This document shows, piece after piece, positions 8,914 to 17,324 of a stretch of DNA of 64,000 nt. The first letter of the stretch is position 1. Every line of letters starts with the position of its first letter. The notes beneath the pieces were generated by a model that saw only the letters and a list, made by a program, of their open reading frames with translations, did no database searches and had not been told where the DNA came from. Source of the DNA: Croceimicrobium sp965656185 (GTDB lineage Bacteria > Bacteroidota > Bacteroidia > Flavobacteriales > Schleiferiaceae); assembly GCA_965656185.1 (NCBI GenBank), contig CBFHJH010000004.1:62001-126000 (forward strand). Reading direction: 5' to 3'. A program made the translations under genes and the position numbers.

Positions 8914-11667
8914 ATGGACAGATTTTCCTTTCTCGGAGGAGTACACAACGGTTTCATCGACGAGTTATACGAACAATATCTCAGCAGTCCCGATAGTATA
9001 GAACCCAGTTGGCGGGCCTTTTTCCAAGGCTACGACTTCGCCATGGAAGAATATGGTGAGCAAGGCCCAGAGGACTTTGCCTTGGGCATGAACCACCAGC
9101 AAGTGGTGGAGGAGATCCGCAAGGAATTCCAAGTTCTGGCTTTAATCGACGCTTACCGTAACCGTGGTCATCTCTTTACCGAGACCAACCCGGTGCGCAG
9201 TCGCCGTCAATACGAACCTAAACTTACCCTCGAGAACTTCGGCTTAAGCAAAGACGATCTACCCCTCCCCTTTCAAGCGGCCAAGGAAATTGGCTTCAGC
9301 GAAAGCAAAACCCTACAGCAGATCGTAGACCGACTGGAAAAGGTATACTGCCAAAGCATTGGTTTAGAATACATGCACTTAGGAGACCCCGAAAGGATCC
9401 AGTGGGTACAGAAGCAATTACAGAAAGACGAAAATACCCCTAACTATAGCTCCGACGAGAAAAAGCTCATCATTCAAAAGTTGAACGAGGCGGTAGCCTT
9501 CGAGAGCTTCATTAACCGCAAGTTTGTGGGGCAAAAGCGCTTTTCCATCGAAGGAGCCGAAAGCTTGATCCCTGCCTTGGAGTTTGGGATTCGTAGGGCG
9601 GCAAAATTGGGCGTAGAGGAATTCGTGATGGGCATGGCCCACCGCGGGAGGCTCAATGTCTTGTCTAATATTTTCGGCAAGACCCAGCGCGATATTTTCT
9701 CAGAATTTGAAGGCAAGCAATTCTCGGAAGAAGAGTTTGATGGCGATGTGAAATATCACTTGGGCTACACCACCACCAAGACCTTGGATAGTGGCGATCA
9801 GATAAAATTGAATCTTTCGCCCAACCCTTCCCATTTGGAAGCGGTAGACGCGGTAGTGAGTGGTATTGCACGAGCCAAGATCAATACCGTATACGAGAAA
9901 GACAATAAAAAGGTAATGCCCATCCTCATTCACGGGGATGCGGCGGTGGCCGCTCAAGGTATCGTTTACGAGGTGCTCCAGATGGAGACCTTGGATGGCT
10001 ACCAGACCGGTGGTACCCTGCACATTGTTATCAATAACCAAGTAGGCTTTACCACCAATTATTTAGATGCGCGGTCTAGTATTTACTGTACCGACATTGC
10101 CAAAACCGTTCAAGCCCCGGTGCTTCACGTGAATGGCGACGATGTAGAAGCAGTGATCCACGCTACTCTATTTGCGATGGAATACCGTCAGCGCTACAAT
10201 CGTGATATTTTCATCGATCTCCTCTGTTACCGGAAATACGGTCATAATGAAGGTGATGAACCTCGCTTTACCCAGCCCTTGCTCTACAAAGCGATCAATA
10301 AACACCCTAATCCGAAGGAACTTTACCGCCAGCTTTTAGAAGAACAAGGGGTAATCGACAAGGCCTTCATGAAAAAACTCGAAAAGGAGTTTAAGGATGT
10401 TTTAGAAATGCGTTTCGACGAATCGAAAAAGATCGAACGCAACACCATTACCCAATTCATGAAAGATGAATGGGAAGGTTTTAAAGCGGCTAGTTTGGCC
10501 GATTGCCAGGAAGATATCGAAACCGGTTTCGAAGCAGAAAAACTAAAAGAGATCGCCAAGACCATTACCTCCCTTCCAGAGGACAAAAAGTTCTTTGTGA
10601 AAATCAAGAAGCTCCTGGACGAGCGCTGGAAAATGGTCGCTCAAAAAAATAGTCTCGACTGGGGGATGGCCGAGCTTTTGGCTTATGGTTCCCTAATCGT
10701 TGACGGTTATAATGTACGTATCAGTGGTGAGGACGCCGAAAGAGGTACCTTCTCTCACCGTCACGCGGTAATTAAAGTGGAAGACTCGGAAGAAGAGCAT
10801 ATTCTCTTAAACCAAATTCCGGGGCGCGAAGGTCGTTTTGCCATTTACAACTCCCTGCTTTCTGAGTACGGTGTTATGGGATTCGATTACGGTTATGCCA
10901 TGACTTCCCCCGAAACCTTGGTGGTATGGGAAGCGCAATTTGGTGACTTCTTTAATGGAGCCCAGATCATCGTAGACCAGTTCTTAAGTGCGGCCGAAGA
11001 CAAATGGAAGGTGCAGAATGGTTTAGTGCTTTATTTACCCCACGGTTATGAAGGTCAGGGAGCAGAGCACAGTAGTGCCCGTCTAGAACGGTGGTTGCAG
11101 CAATGTGCCCAGTTAAACATGCAAGTGGTAAACATAACTACCCCCGCTAACTTCTTCCACCTCTTACGCCGCCAGATGCTGCGCGACTTCCGTAAGCCCT
11201 TGGTGATCATGACGCCCAAAAGTCTCTTGCGCCATCCCAAGGTAGTATCTCCGGTAGAAGATTTGGCCAGTGGGCATTTTATGGAGATCCTAGACGATCC
11301 GCGCATCGAAGACAAGAAGAAGGTGAAGAAACTCTTCTTCATGAGCGGCAAATTGTATTACGATATCGATAAAAAACGGGACGAAGAATTGCCTAAAGAT
11401 CGAGCGATGATTCGCTTAGAGCAATTGTATCCACTTAACGATAAGAAAATAGCCAAGCTAGTAGAGAGCTATCCAGAAGTGGAAGAAATCTACTGGGTGC
11501 AGGAAGAACCTGCCAATATGGGGGCAAGCTGGTACATCCAGATCAATTTCCCTCAATCCATTAAAAAAGTAATTTCACCAGCAGCCAGTGCTAGTACCGC
11601 CGCCGGTTCTTCACAATTAGCTGCCAACCGCCAAGAAGCGGTAATTAACGAAGTATTCAACGCTTAG
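8914..11667 (+). CDS. sucA: 2-oxoglutarate dehydrogenase E1 component
   Basis: Thiamine-diphosphate-dependent decarboxylase of the 2-oxoglutarate dehydrogenase complex in the TCA cycle. The 917-residue length is normal. The N-terminal segment (DRFSFLGGVHNGFIDELYEQ) is the E2-binding region. Family motifs follow in order: GMAHRGRLNVLSN (substrate/ThDP site), HGDAAVAAQGIVYE (metal/ThDP), GHNEGDEPRFTQP, then the transketolase-like pyrimidine domain (TFSHRHAV, QFGDFFNGAQIIVDQF, LPHGYEGQGAEHSSAR). It is followed by the E2 gene after 13 bp, forming a two-gene operon; E3 (lpd) is not in the window. Confidence 0.97.
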   Translation: MDRFSFLGGVHNGFIDELYEQYLSSPDSIEPSWRAFFQGYDFAMEEYGEQGPEDFALGMNHQQVVEEIRKEFQVLALIDAYRNRGHLFTETNPVRSRRQYEPKLTLENFGLSKDDLPLPFQAAKEIGFSESKTLQQIVDRLEKVYCQSIGLEYMHLGDPERIQWVQKQLQKDENTPNYSSDEKKLIIQKLNEAVAFESFINRKFVGQKRFSIEGAESLIPALEFGIRRAAKLGVEEFVMGMAHRGRLNVLSNIFGKTQRDIFSEFEGKQFSEEEFDGDVKYHLGYTTTKTLDSGDQIKLNLSPNPSHLEAVDAVVSGIARAKINTVYEKDNKKVMPILIHGDAAVAAQGIVYEVLQMETLDGYQTGGTLHIVINNQVGFTTNYLDARSSIYCTDIAKTVQAPVLHVNGDDVEAVIHATLFAMEYRQRYNRDIFIDLLCYRKYGHNEGDEPRFTQPLLYKAINKHPNPKELYRQLLEEQGVIDKAFMKKLEKEFKDVLEMRFDESKKIERNTITQFMKDEWEGFKAASLADCQEDIETGFEAEKLKEIAKTITSLPEDKKFFVKIKKLLDERWKMVAQKNSLDWGMAELLAYGSLIVDGYNVRISGEDAERGTFSHRHAVIKVEDSEEEHILLNQIPGREGRFAIYNSLLSEYGVMGFDYGYAMTSPETLVVWEAQFGDFFNGAQIIVDQFLSAAEDKWKVQNGLVLYLPHGYEGQGAEHSSARLERWLQQCAQLNMQVVNITTPANFFHLLRRQMLRDFRKPLVIMTPKSLLRHPKVVSPVEDLASGHFMEILDDPRIEDKKKVKKLFFMSGKLYYDIDKKRDEELPKDRAMIRLEQLYPLNDKKIAKLVESYPEVEEIYWVQEEPANMGASWYIQINFPQSIKKVISPAASASTAAGSSQLAANRQEAVINEVFNA

Positions 11668-11680
11668 ATCAATAAAACCC

Positions 11681-12913
11681 ATGAGCTTAGAAATCAAAGT
11701 TCCCTCTCCCGGAGAATCAGTATCAGAAGTAGAAATCGCCAGCTGGCTGGTATCCGACGGTGATTATGTTGAAAAGGATCAAGAGATTGCCGAAATCGAT
11801 TCCGATAAAGCCACCTTGGCCCTACCCGCTGAAGAAGCAGGGGTAATTAGCATTAAAGTAGAGGAAGGCGAAGCAGTGGAAGTAGGGCAAGTAATTGCCA
11901 CAATCGACACCGATGCCGCAGCTCCAGAAGGCGACGCGGCTCCTAAAGAGGAGAAATCGGAGGAGAAAGACTCTAGCGCAGAAGAAAAGAAAAGCGAGGA
12001 CAAAGCTCCAGCCGCCGACAACAAAAAAGAAACTTATGCCAGCGGGAGTGCTTCTCCAGCTGCTAAGAAGATCATTAACGAGAAGGGTCTAGACGCCAGT
12101 CAGATCACTGGAACCGGTCGCGACGGTCGCATAACCAAAGAAGACGCTGTAAAGGCCGAAGCAAGCATGGGTACTCCAGGCAATGCCGCAAGACCTAGCA
12201 GCACGAGCAAAATGAGCAGCTTACGCCGTAAACTGGCAAAGCGTTTGGTAAGTGTAAAGAATGAAACGGCCATGCTTACTACCTTTAATGAGGTAGACAT
12301 GAAACCGATCTTCGATCTACGTGCGAAATACAAAGAGGATTTTAAAACCAAGCACGGCGTTGGGTTAGGCTTCATGAGCTTCTTTACCCTAGCGGTAACC
12401 CGTGCTCTTAAAGAATTCCCTCAGGTGAATAGCATGATCGATGGCGATCATCTAGTAAGCTTCGATTACGCCGATATCAGTATCGCGGTAAGTGGCCCTA
12501 AGGGTCTCATGGTACCAGTACTGCGTAATGCTGAACTAATGAGCTTTGCCGGGGTAGAAAAGGACATTAAGCGCTTAGCTACCAAAGTACGTGACGGGAA
12601 AATTACCGTTGACGAGATGACCGGCGGAACTTTTACCATTACTAATGGTGGGGTTTTTGGCTCGATGCTTTCTACTCCGATCATCAATCCACCGCAAAGT
12701 GCGATCTTAGGTATGCACAATATCGTAGAACGTCCGGTGGCGATAGACGGCGCAGTAACCATTCGTCCGATCATGTACGTAGCCTTAAGCTACGACCACC
12801 GTATCATCGATGGCCGAGAGTCTGTAGGCTTCTTAGTGGCTATCAAAGAAGCCTTAGAAAACCCGGAGGAATTATTGATGGGTGGCGATGCGCAAAGAGC
12901 GCTTGAGCTTTAA
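11681..12913 (+). CDS. sucB: dihydrolipoyllysine-residue succinyltransferase (E2 of 2-oxoglutarate dehydrogenase)
   Basis: 410 residues with the full E2 domain order: an N-terminal lipoyl domain with the lipoylated Lys in EIDSDKATLALP (about residue 44), an Ala/Glu/Lys-rich flexible linker (about 80-120), a peripheral subunit-binding domain (ASPAAKKIINEKGLDASQIT, about 125-160), and a C-terminal catalytic acyltransferase domain with the active-site motif SYDHRIIDG near residue 370. Adjacency to sucA makes it the succinyl and not the acetyl transferase. A strong terminator follows. Confidence 0.96.
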   Translation: MSLEIKVPSPGESVSEVEIASWLVSDGDYVEKDQEIAEIDSDKATLALPAEEAGVISIKVEEGEAVEVGQVIATIDTDAAAPEGDAAPKEEKSEEKDSSAEEKKSEDKAPAADNKKETYASGSASPAAKKIINEKGLDASQITGTGRDGRITKEDAVKAEASMGTPGNAARPSSTSKMSSLRRKLAKRLVSVKNETAMLTTFNEVDMKPIFDLRAKYKEDFKTKHGVGLGFMSFFTLAVTRALKEFPQVNSMIDGDHLVSFDYADISIAVSGPKGLMVPVLRNAELMSFAGVEKDIKRLATKVRDGKITVDEMTGGTFTITNGGVFGSMLSTPIINPPQSAILGMHNIVERPVAIDGAVTIRPIMYVALSYDHRIIDGRESVGFLVAIKEALENPEELLMGGDAQRALEL

Positions 12914-12954
12914 GGGCTCTATTGAGTAGTATATCTTTTCAGAAATAATGTTTG

Positions 12955-12990
12955 CCCGTTTCAAGCCGAAACTTGAAACGGGTTTTTTTT
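12955..12990 (+). terminator. intrinsic terminator of sucAB
   Basis: An 11-bp perfect stem (CCCGTTTCAAG at 12955-12965, complement at 12972-12982) with a 6-nt loop, followed by eight T residues. Confidence 0.92.
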
Positions 12991-13124
12991 GAGGTAAGAA
13001 GAGGCACGGGGGCTTGGAGGCTGGGAGGCGTGGAAGCGTGGAAGCAGTGGTTCTCTGAGGTGTGGAAACGTGGGTACTAAAAATGTTGGGGGGAATGGGC
13101 TTGTCGATAGTCTCTGAAAGATCA
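12991..13124. other. non-coding spacer with G-rich quasi-repeats
   Basis: Between two terminators. Contains short degenerate direct repeats of the type GTGGAAGC/GCGTGGAAGC around 13027-13072 with strong strand asymmetry (G-rich on plus). No open frame with coding character and no promoter match is seen. Confidence 0.5.
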
Positions 13125-13127
13125 TAA

Positions 13128-13162
13128 AAAAACCCCGATACTCAGGAGAGATCGGGGTTTTT
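13128..13162 (-). terminator. terminator of the exbB-exbD operon
   Basis: A 12-bp stem (arms 13128-13139 and 13151-13162, AAAAACCCCGAT with its complement) and an 11-nt loop. On the minus strand it lies 21 bp past the stop of the last exbD and ends in a T run. Confidence 0.9.
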
Positions 13163-13182
13163 CAACTAAACTGTATTATTCC

Positions 13183-13662
13183 TTAACGATCGCCAAAAAC
13201 TTCTCCCTTACGGGTAGAGTAGTTGATCTTAAGGGCTTCTGCTTTACGCAGTTCTTGCTTAATATCGGTAATCAGACCCATTTTCACGTCTTCGTCCGCT
13301 TTAATGGAAACGGTCATTAGAGGACGCTCTGCTTCGTTAATCGCTTCCCTTTCGGTGATCACGAAGTTCTGGATCTCATTGATACGCGCAAAGGCATCAT
13401 TCAATTGTATTCTAGGCTCAGAACCAACCTGGGGAACATAAGCCGCTTTTGGCTTTCCTACGTATACATAGGTTACCAAAGACTTACGCTCTAGCTTCTT
13501 GATCTCGGTGGCCATTGGTTTAGTGTTTTCCACTTTAAGGGTAACCTCCCGCATTACGGTAGATACCATAAAGAAGAATAAAAGCATAAACACAATGTCC
13601 GGCAAAGAAGCGGTTGATATTCCCGGCGTTCCGCCGCCTGATTTCTTTTTAAACTTTGACAT
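13183..13662 (-). CDS. exbD: ExbD/TolR-type biopolymer transport protein (second copy)
   Basis: 159-residue inner-membrane protein: a short cytoplasmic Lys/Gly-rich N-terminus, one membrane helix (about 20-42) containing the essential channel Asp in ASLPDIVFMLLFFFMV, and a periplasmic domain. With ExbB it forms the proton-driven motor that energises TonB-dependent receptors. It starts 1 bp after the stop of the other exbD at 13664, so the two are co-transcribed and probably form a heteromeric ExbD pair, as is common in Bacteroidetes. A terminator follows. Confidence 0.93.
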   Translation of the reverse strand: MSKFKKKSGGGTPGISTASLPDIVFMLLFFFMVSTVMREVTLKVENTKPMATEIKKLERKSLVTYVYVGKPKAAYVPQVGSEPRIQLNDAFARINEIQNFVITEREAINEAERPLMTVSIKADEDVKMGLITDIKQELRKAEALKINYSTRKGEVFGDR

Positions 13663-13663
13663 A

Positions 13664-14233
13664 TTAACCTAAGCTTACCGGTTCTGCTTCAGAGATCTTT
13701 TGCGGATAAGCATCCTTGACCTCATCTTGTTCTTCATCGCTGAGCTCGTCGAAGCTCTTGCCGTATTTACGCTGGGCTAATTCCTCACGTAACTCGTTAT
13801 AGGCCGCTGCCAACTCATTCTGTACTGCGATATAAGTATTATACGAAGTACCACGGTCATTCTGAAGGGAGATAATCGCCTTCCCAGGATTGTCCGATGA
13901 GTTAGGATTACGGGCTCCACCTTGGCAGAAATTACAAGATCCATCACCATTGTTATTCAAGAAACGCTTTGCAGCCTCTCTCAAATCTTCAATTTCCATG
14001 TAATTGTCTTCGACCAATAGTTGGTCGCGAGAGTTTACCAGAACGGTGAAGATATTTTTCTTTTTTACCGGTGGAATGTCGGGCATCTCCTCAGGTGGAG
14101 TCCATGGCGGCAACTTACGGTTGATCCCTGAGTCAACGTCCATAGTGGTGGTAACCAAGAAGAAGATCAACAGCAAGAAGGCGATATCGGCCATCGAGCC
14201 GGCATTAATTTCGGGTAATGCACGCTTTGCCAT
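13664..14233 (-). CDS. exbD: ExbD/TolR-type biopolymer transport protein (first copy)
   Basis: 189 residues. The single N-terminal helix carries the conserved Asp (GSMADIAFLLLIFFLVTTTM, Asp at about residue 16). The periplasmic domain is longer than in the second copy, with an inserted Cys-containing loop (GDGSCNFCQGG, about 103-113) that could form a disulfide or bind metal; that role is inference. It lies 7 bp after the small membrane protein gene in the same operon. Confidence 0.93.
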   Translation of the reverse strand: MAKRALPEINAGSMADIAFLLLIFFLVTTTMDVDSGINRKLPPWTPPEEMPDIPPVKKKNIFTVLVNSRDQLLVEDNYMEIEDLREAAKRFLNNNGDGSCNFCQGGARNPNSSDNPGKAIISLQNDRGTSYNTYIAVQNELAAAYNELREELAQRKYGKSFDELSDEEQDEVKDAYPQKISEAEPVSLG

Positions 14234-14240
14234 GTTCTAA

Positions 14241-14564
14241 TTATTTACTGAATAAACGAGAAACCTCTACGTATAGTATTGCTAGGATTGCACCTGCGGT
14301 AAGCACATAGAATGTACCAAGGCCCATACCAACACGCTTAGAAGTGGTTTCAGTGATACCTTCATCAGCGTAAACGGTAGTGGCGTCTGATCCGTCACTC
14401 ATCACATAGGTAATAATGAATACCAATGCAAGGGCGCCGATACCGATCAGGGCACTTTTAGCCCCACCTGGATTCTTGGCAATGTTGGCTACTGAGAAAC
14501 CCAGTATACCTACAATGCAAATTCCAATTAGGACATAAGTTAAATATATACCAGTATCTACCAT
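14241..14564 (-). CDS. small three-helix membrane protein of the ExbB/ExbD operon
   Basis: 107 residues with three predicted membrane helices (about 6-27, 37-55, 83-103) separated by short loops. No named domain is recognised. Its position between exbB and exbD, with 7-bp spacers on either side, is the usual place of a conserved uncharacterised protein in Flavobacteriia energy-transduction operons, so a role as an ExbB/ExbD partner is likely but unproven. Confidence 0.75.
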   Translation of the reverse strand: MVDTGIYLTYVLIGICIVGILGFSVANIAKNPGGAKSALIGIGALALVFIITYVMSDGSDATTVYADEGITETTSKRVGMGLGTFYVLTAGAILAILYVEVSRLFSK

Positions 14565-14571
14565 GCTTCAA

Positions 14572-15432
14572 TTATTTTTTAGCCTCGTGACGTACCAAAA
14601 GGTCAACCAAAGAGATAGAAGCATCTTCCATGGTGTTCACGATTGAGTCTACTTTGGCAATGATATAGTTGTAGAAAATCTGTAAGATGATCGCTACGAT
14701 AAGACCAAATACGGTAGTAAGAAGGGCAACTTTAATACCTCCTGCTACCAATGATGGAGAAATATCACCTGCGGCTTCGATCGCGTCAAAGGCGTCGATC
14801 ATACCAATTACGGTACCCATGAAACCAAGCATCGGAGCTAGGGCGATAAATAGAGAGATCCAAGATACGTTACGCTCTAAAAGACCCATTTGAACCGATC
14901 CGTAAGAAACGATCGATTTTTCTACCATTTCGATTCCTTCGTCGCTACGCTCTAAACCTTGATAAAAGATAGAAGCAACTGGACCGCGGGTGTTACGACA
15001 AACTTCTTTCGCCGCTTCAACACCACCGCTTTGTAAGGCAGCCTCAATGTCGTTCAACAATTTCTTAGCGTTAGGCGTAGAAAGGTTCAAGTAGATAATA
15101 CGCTCGATACAGATAGCAAGACCAAGGATCAGGGTAATCAATACAATACCCATAAACTCGGCACCACCTTCGATGAACTTTTCTTTAAGTACTTGGTGGA
15201 AAGACTGATCTTCCTCGATTACTTCTTCCGCTGGGGCGGCTTCTTCTTCCGCTGGGGCTTCTTCGGCTGCAGTCATTGCCGCAGAATCGGTAGCCGCAGA
15301 ATCGGTGGCCATTGAATCAGCAACAGCTTCAGTTGCAGCAGAATCCATAGATTCTCCTTCCTGAGCCATCAGATCAAAATTTCCAAAGGCCATCAATCCA
15401 AGAATAGCCAAAATAGAGAGTGCTCTTTTCAT
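14572..15432 (-). CDS. exbB: ExbB/TolQ/MotA family proton channel protein
   Basis: 286 residues. The C-terminal ~200 residues are a standard MotA/TolQ/ExbB domain with three membrane helices; the signature stretch WISLFIALAPMLGFMGTVIG precedes the channel helices. The N-terminus has an apparent signal peptide (MKRALSILAILGLMAFGNF) followed by an Ala/Ser/Asp/Glu low-complexity segment with short internal repeats (ADSMATDSAATDSAAM) before the first helix, an extension typical of Bacteroidetes ExbB. First gene of the four-gene minus-strand operon that ends at the terminator near 13128. Confidence 0.94.
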   Translation of the reverse strand: MKRALSILAILGLMAFGNFDLMAQEGESMDSAATEAVADSMATDSAATDSAAMTAAEEAPAEEEAAPAEEVIEEDQSFHQVLKEKFIEGGAEFMGIVLITLILGLAICIERIIYLNLSTPNAKKLLNDIEAALQSGGVEAAKEVCRNTRGPVASIFYQGLERSDEGIEMVEKSIVSYGSVQMGLLERNVSWISLFIALAPMLGFMGTVIGMIDAFDAIEAAGDISPSLVAGGIKVALLTTVFGLIVAIILQIFYNYIIAKVDSIVNTMEDASISLVDLLVRHEAKK

Positions 15433-15594
15433 TACAGTGTTCGTTGAATTAAATTTTCGGTGAAAATAAAAAACTTGCCTGAAAGGGAAACCCCGATTTC
15501 CATTTTTTCAGGGCCTTACCGCTTTCGGAACCCCAAATCTACAAGGTATTTTGGCTTCTTGTGAAATTTACATTAATAAATCCGTTGCTTTTCC

Positions 15595-15602
15595 TAATTT
15601 CG
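15595..15602 (+). promoter_or_regulatory. possible -7 box for the tRNA gene
   Basis: TAATTTCG differs from TAnnTTTG at one position and lies 24 bp before the first base of the mature tRNA. Weak on its own. Confidence 0.35.
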
Positions 15603-15626
15603 CAGCCCCTTTAGAGGGAAAGCCAC

Positions 15627-15711
15627 GGAGAGGTGCATGAGTGGCTGAAATGGCACGCCTGGAAAGCGTGTGTACCGCAAGGTACCGAGGGTTCGAATCC
15701 CTCTCTCTCCG
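15627..15711 (+). tRNA. tRNA-Ser (anticodon GGA)
   Basis: 85-nt cloverleaf with a long class II variable arm. Acceptor stem GGAGAGG (15627-15633) pairs with TCTCTCC (15704-15710), discriminator G at 15711. Anticodon stem CACGC/GCGTG encloses loop CTGGAAA, so the anticodon is GGA (reads UCC and UCU). The variable arm is TGTACCGCAAGGTACC and the T arm GAGGGTTCGAATCCCTC. CCA is not encoded. It stands alone, not in a tRNA cluster. Confidence 0.97.
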
Positions 15712-15715
15712 CAAG

Positions 15716-15750
15716 AATCCCGCACAGCGCAAGCTGATGCGGGATTTTTT
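15716..15750 (+). terminator. terminator of tRNA-Ser
   Basis: Hairpin of AATCCCGCA (15716-15724) plus CAGC pairing with GCTG and TGCGGGATT (to 15746), capped by a GCAA (GNRA) tetraloop with one bulged A, followed by six Ts, 4 nt after the tRNA. Confidence 0.92.
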
Positions 15751-16019
15751 ATTCCCCAAAGAGTCCAAGCGGCGCAGCGAGTTTGAGCGAATCTGGCTTA
15801 TAAAAAAAACCAGACTTAGAGCGCAGCAAGATGCCGGGATTCTTGGTGACGGTATCCCGCCGGGGATCAGCGACGGAAGGGAGCTAATCCCTTTTGACAG
15901 ACGTGAGATATGAGACCGCTGCGCTCTGAGATGTGAGAGTTTAGACGAGGGTTCATCCTATTTATTAGGACCTGGTCTCAAATCCAAAATCTCTCAGCGA
16001 CAGAGGAGCGTTTGAGTAT
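15751..16019. other. non-coding spacer between tRNA-Ser and amn
   Basis: About 270 bp without a plausible gene. It holds short imperfect repeats of GAGATRTGAGAS type (15905-15938), with GGTCTCA at 15973-15979 complementary to TGAGACC at 15910-15916, allowing long-range pairing. An open frame across the tRNA into this region has no coding character. It may contain a decayed intergenic repeat. Confidence 0.4.
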
Positions 16020-16790
16020 CTAAAACTTCAAATGCCGGATGGTCTCCCCTTTATTGATCAGTTGTTCTAAAGAAGCTATTCCCACCTTCACGTGACTTTC
16101 GTCGAATTTACGAGAGTTGACCTTATCCTTTTCCATGGTTTTCACGCCATCGGGAACCATCGGCTGATCGGTTACTAAAAGCAAGGCACCAGTAGGAATT
16201 TTATTATAAAAGCCTACCGAAAAGAGGGTGGCCGTTTCCATGTCGATCGCATAGGCCCTCACCTTTCGGAGATATTTCTTAAAGGCCTTGTCGAATTCCC
16301 ATACCCGGCGGTTGGTGGTATAAACCGTGCCGGTCCAATAGTTGATGTCGTTATCGCGAATGGTAGTACTAATTGCCTTTTGCAGGGCAAAGCTTGGCAT
16401 GGCGGGAACTTCTGGCGGAAAATAATCGCTGGAAGTACCTTCACCACGGATCGCGCCGATCGGTAAGATCATGTCCCCGATCTTATTGCGCTTTTTTAAT
16501 CCACCACATTTTCCTAAAAACAAGACCGCTTGGGGCTTGATCGCTCCTAAGAGATCCATTACTGTAGCTGCATTGGGCGAACCCATGCCGAAATTGATGA
16601 TGCTTATATTACCATGCGTGGCGCTTGGCATACTTTTGTCCTCCCCGCGCACGGAAGCGCCGGTCATATCGGCAAAGAGCCTTACATAATGTTGGAAATT
16701 GGTGAGCAAAACGTAGTCGCCAAACTCTTCGAGCGCTAATCCAGTATAACGCGGCAACCAATTATCTACGATAGCTTGTTTTGTTTTCAT
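16020..16790 (-). CDS. amn: AMP nucleosidase
   Basis: 256-residue member of the phosphorylase/nucleosidase superfamily that hydrolyses AMP to adenine and ribose 5-phosphate. The short form without the N-terminal regulatory domain of E. coli Amn is the common Bacteroidetes type. Visible motifs are INFGMGSPNAATVMDLLG (about 65-82), FLGKCGGLKKRNKIGD (phosphate/ribose loop) and the nucleoside-binding IDMETATLFSVG near residue 180. It is transcribed divergently from the membrane protein/XRE pair. Confidence 0.88.
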   Translation of the reverse strand: MKTKQAIVDNWLPRYTGLALEEFGDYVLLTNFQHYVRLFADMTGASVRGEDKSMPSATHGNISIINFGMGSPNAATVMDLLGAIKPQAVLFLGKCGGLKKRNKIGDMILPIGAIRGEGTSSDYFPPEVPAMPSFALQKAISTTIRDNDINYWTGTVYTTNRRVWEFDKAFKKYLRKVRAYAIDMETATLFSVGFYNKIPTGALLLVTDQPMVPDGVKTMEKDKVNSRKFDESHVKVGIASLEQLINKGETIRHLKF

Positions 16791-16858
16791 GTCTAGGTTT
16801 TATGGGTGTTTGAAAGCAATCTACATTTTTTTTGCTTAAAATTTAAGTTAAGTATGCT

Positions 16859-16870
16859 TGACATTTGTCA
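16859..16870. promoter_or_regulatory. Crp/Fnr-type dyad upstream of membrane protein/XRE pair
   Basis: TGACATTTGTCA, extended to the near-palindrome TTGACATTTGTCAA, in the amn/16914 intergenic region. It fits TGAYnnnnRTCA. Relative to a weak plus-strand -7 box TACTTTTA (16880-16887) the dyad would overlap the -33 region, a position more compatible with repression than activation. Confidence 0.45.
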
Positions 16871-16913
16871 ATTTTACTTTACTTTTATCAAATAAACTTT
16901 ACAAAATATAAAA

Positions 16914-17324
16914 ATGAAAAAGACTTCAACTTTAGAGCTTAAACGCACGGAGAACCTTAAGAAGCTCGCTAAATGGACGGTAGCCTGGACCCTTTCGCAG
17001 GCTTTAGTGAGTTTTGGCAGTACACTTTTATGGTCCGATAAGCCTTGGTTAATCATTTTGACCATTTTAGTGAATGTGGCCTTAGGTTTGGGCGTGATAC
17101 TGATCAATCGCAAATATCTTTTGGAGGGCGACGAACTCGACCGGAAGATCCAACTGGAATCGATGTCGCTGGCCTTGGGCCTAAGCATTGTAATCGGTTT
17201 GGCTTACTCCTCCTTAGACCACACCAACCTCATTAGCTTCGACGCTGAAATATCGCATTTGGTGATTTTCACTGGACTGGCTTACCTCAGCGCCATTTTC
17301 ATTAACCGCAAGCGCTACTTATGA
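16914..17324 (+). CDS. four-helix membrane protein paired with an XRE regulator
   Basis: 136-residue hypothetical inner-membrane protein with four predicted helices (about 18-40, 44-64, 82-101, 112-130) and a positively charged N-terminus (KRTENLKKLAK). The loop RKYLLEGDELDRKIQLES between helices 2 and 3 is cytoplasmic by the positive-inside rule. Its stop overlaps the XRE start by 4 bp (17321-17324). A membrane protein coupled to a ~65-residue XRE repressor is a recurrent pair in Firmicutes and Bacteroidetes; the function is not known to me. Confidence 0.8.
   Translation: MKKTSTLELKRTENLKKLAKWTVAWTLSQALVSFGSTLLWSDKPWLIILTILVNVALGLGVILINRKYLLEGDELDRKIQLESMSLALGLSIVIGLAYSSLDHTNLISFDAEISHLVIFTGLAYLSAIFINRKRYL

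Noticed and set aside
15641..15913. 90-codon open frame on the plus strand
   Set aside because: It runs through tRNA-Ser and its terminator and has no coding character.
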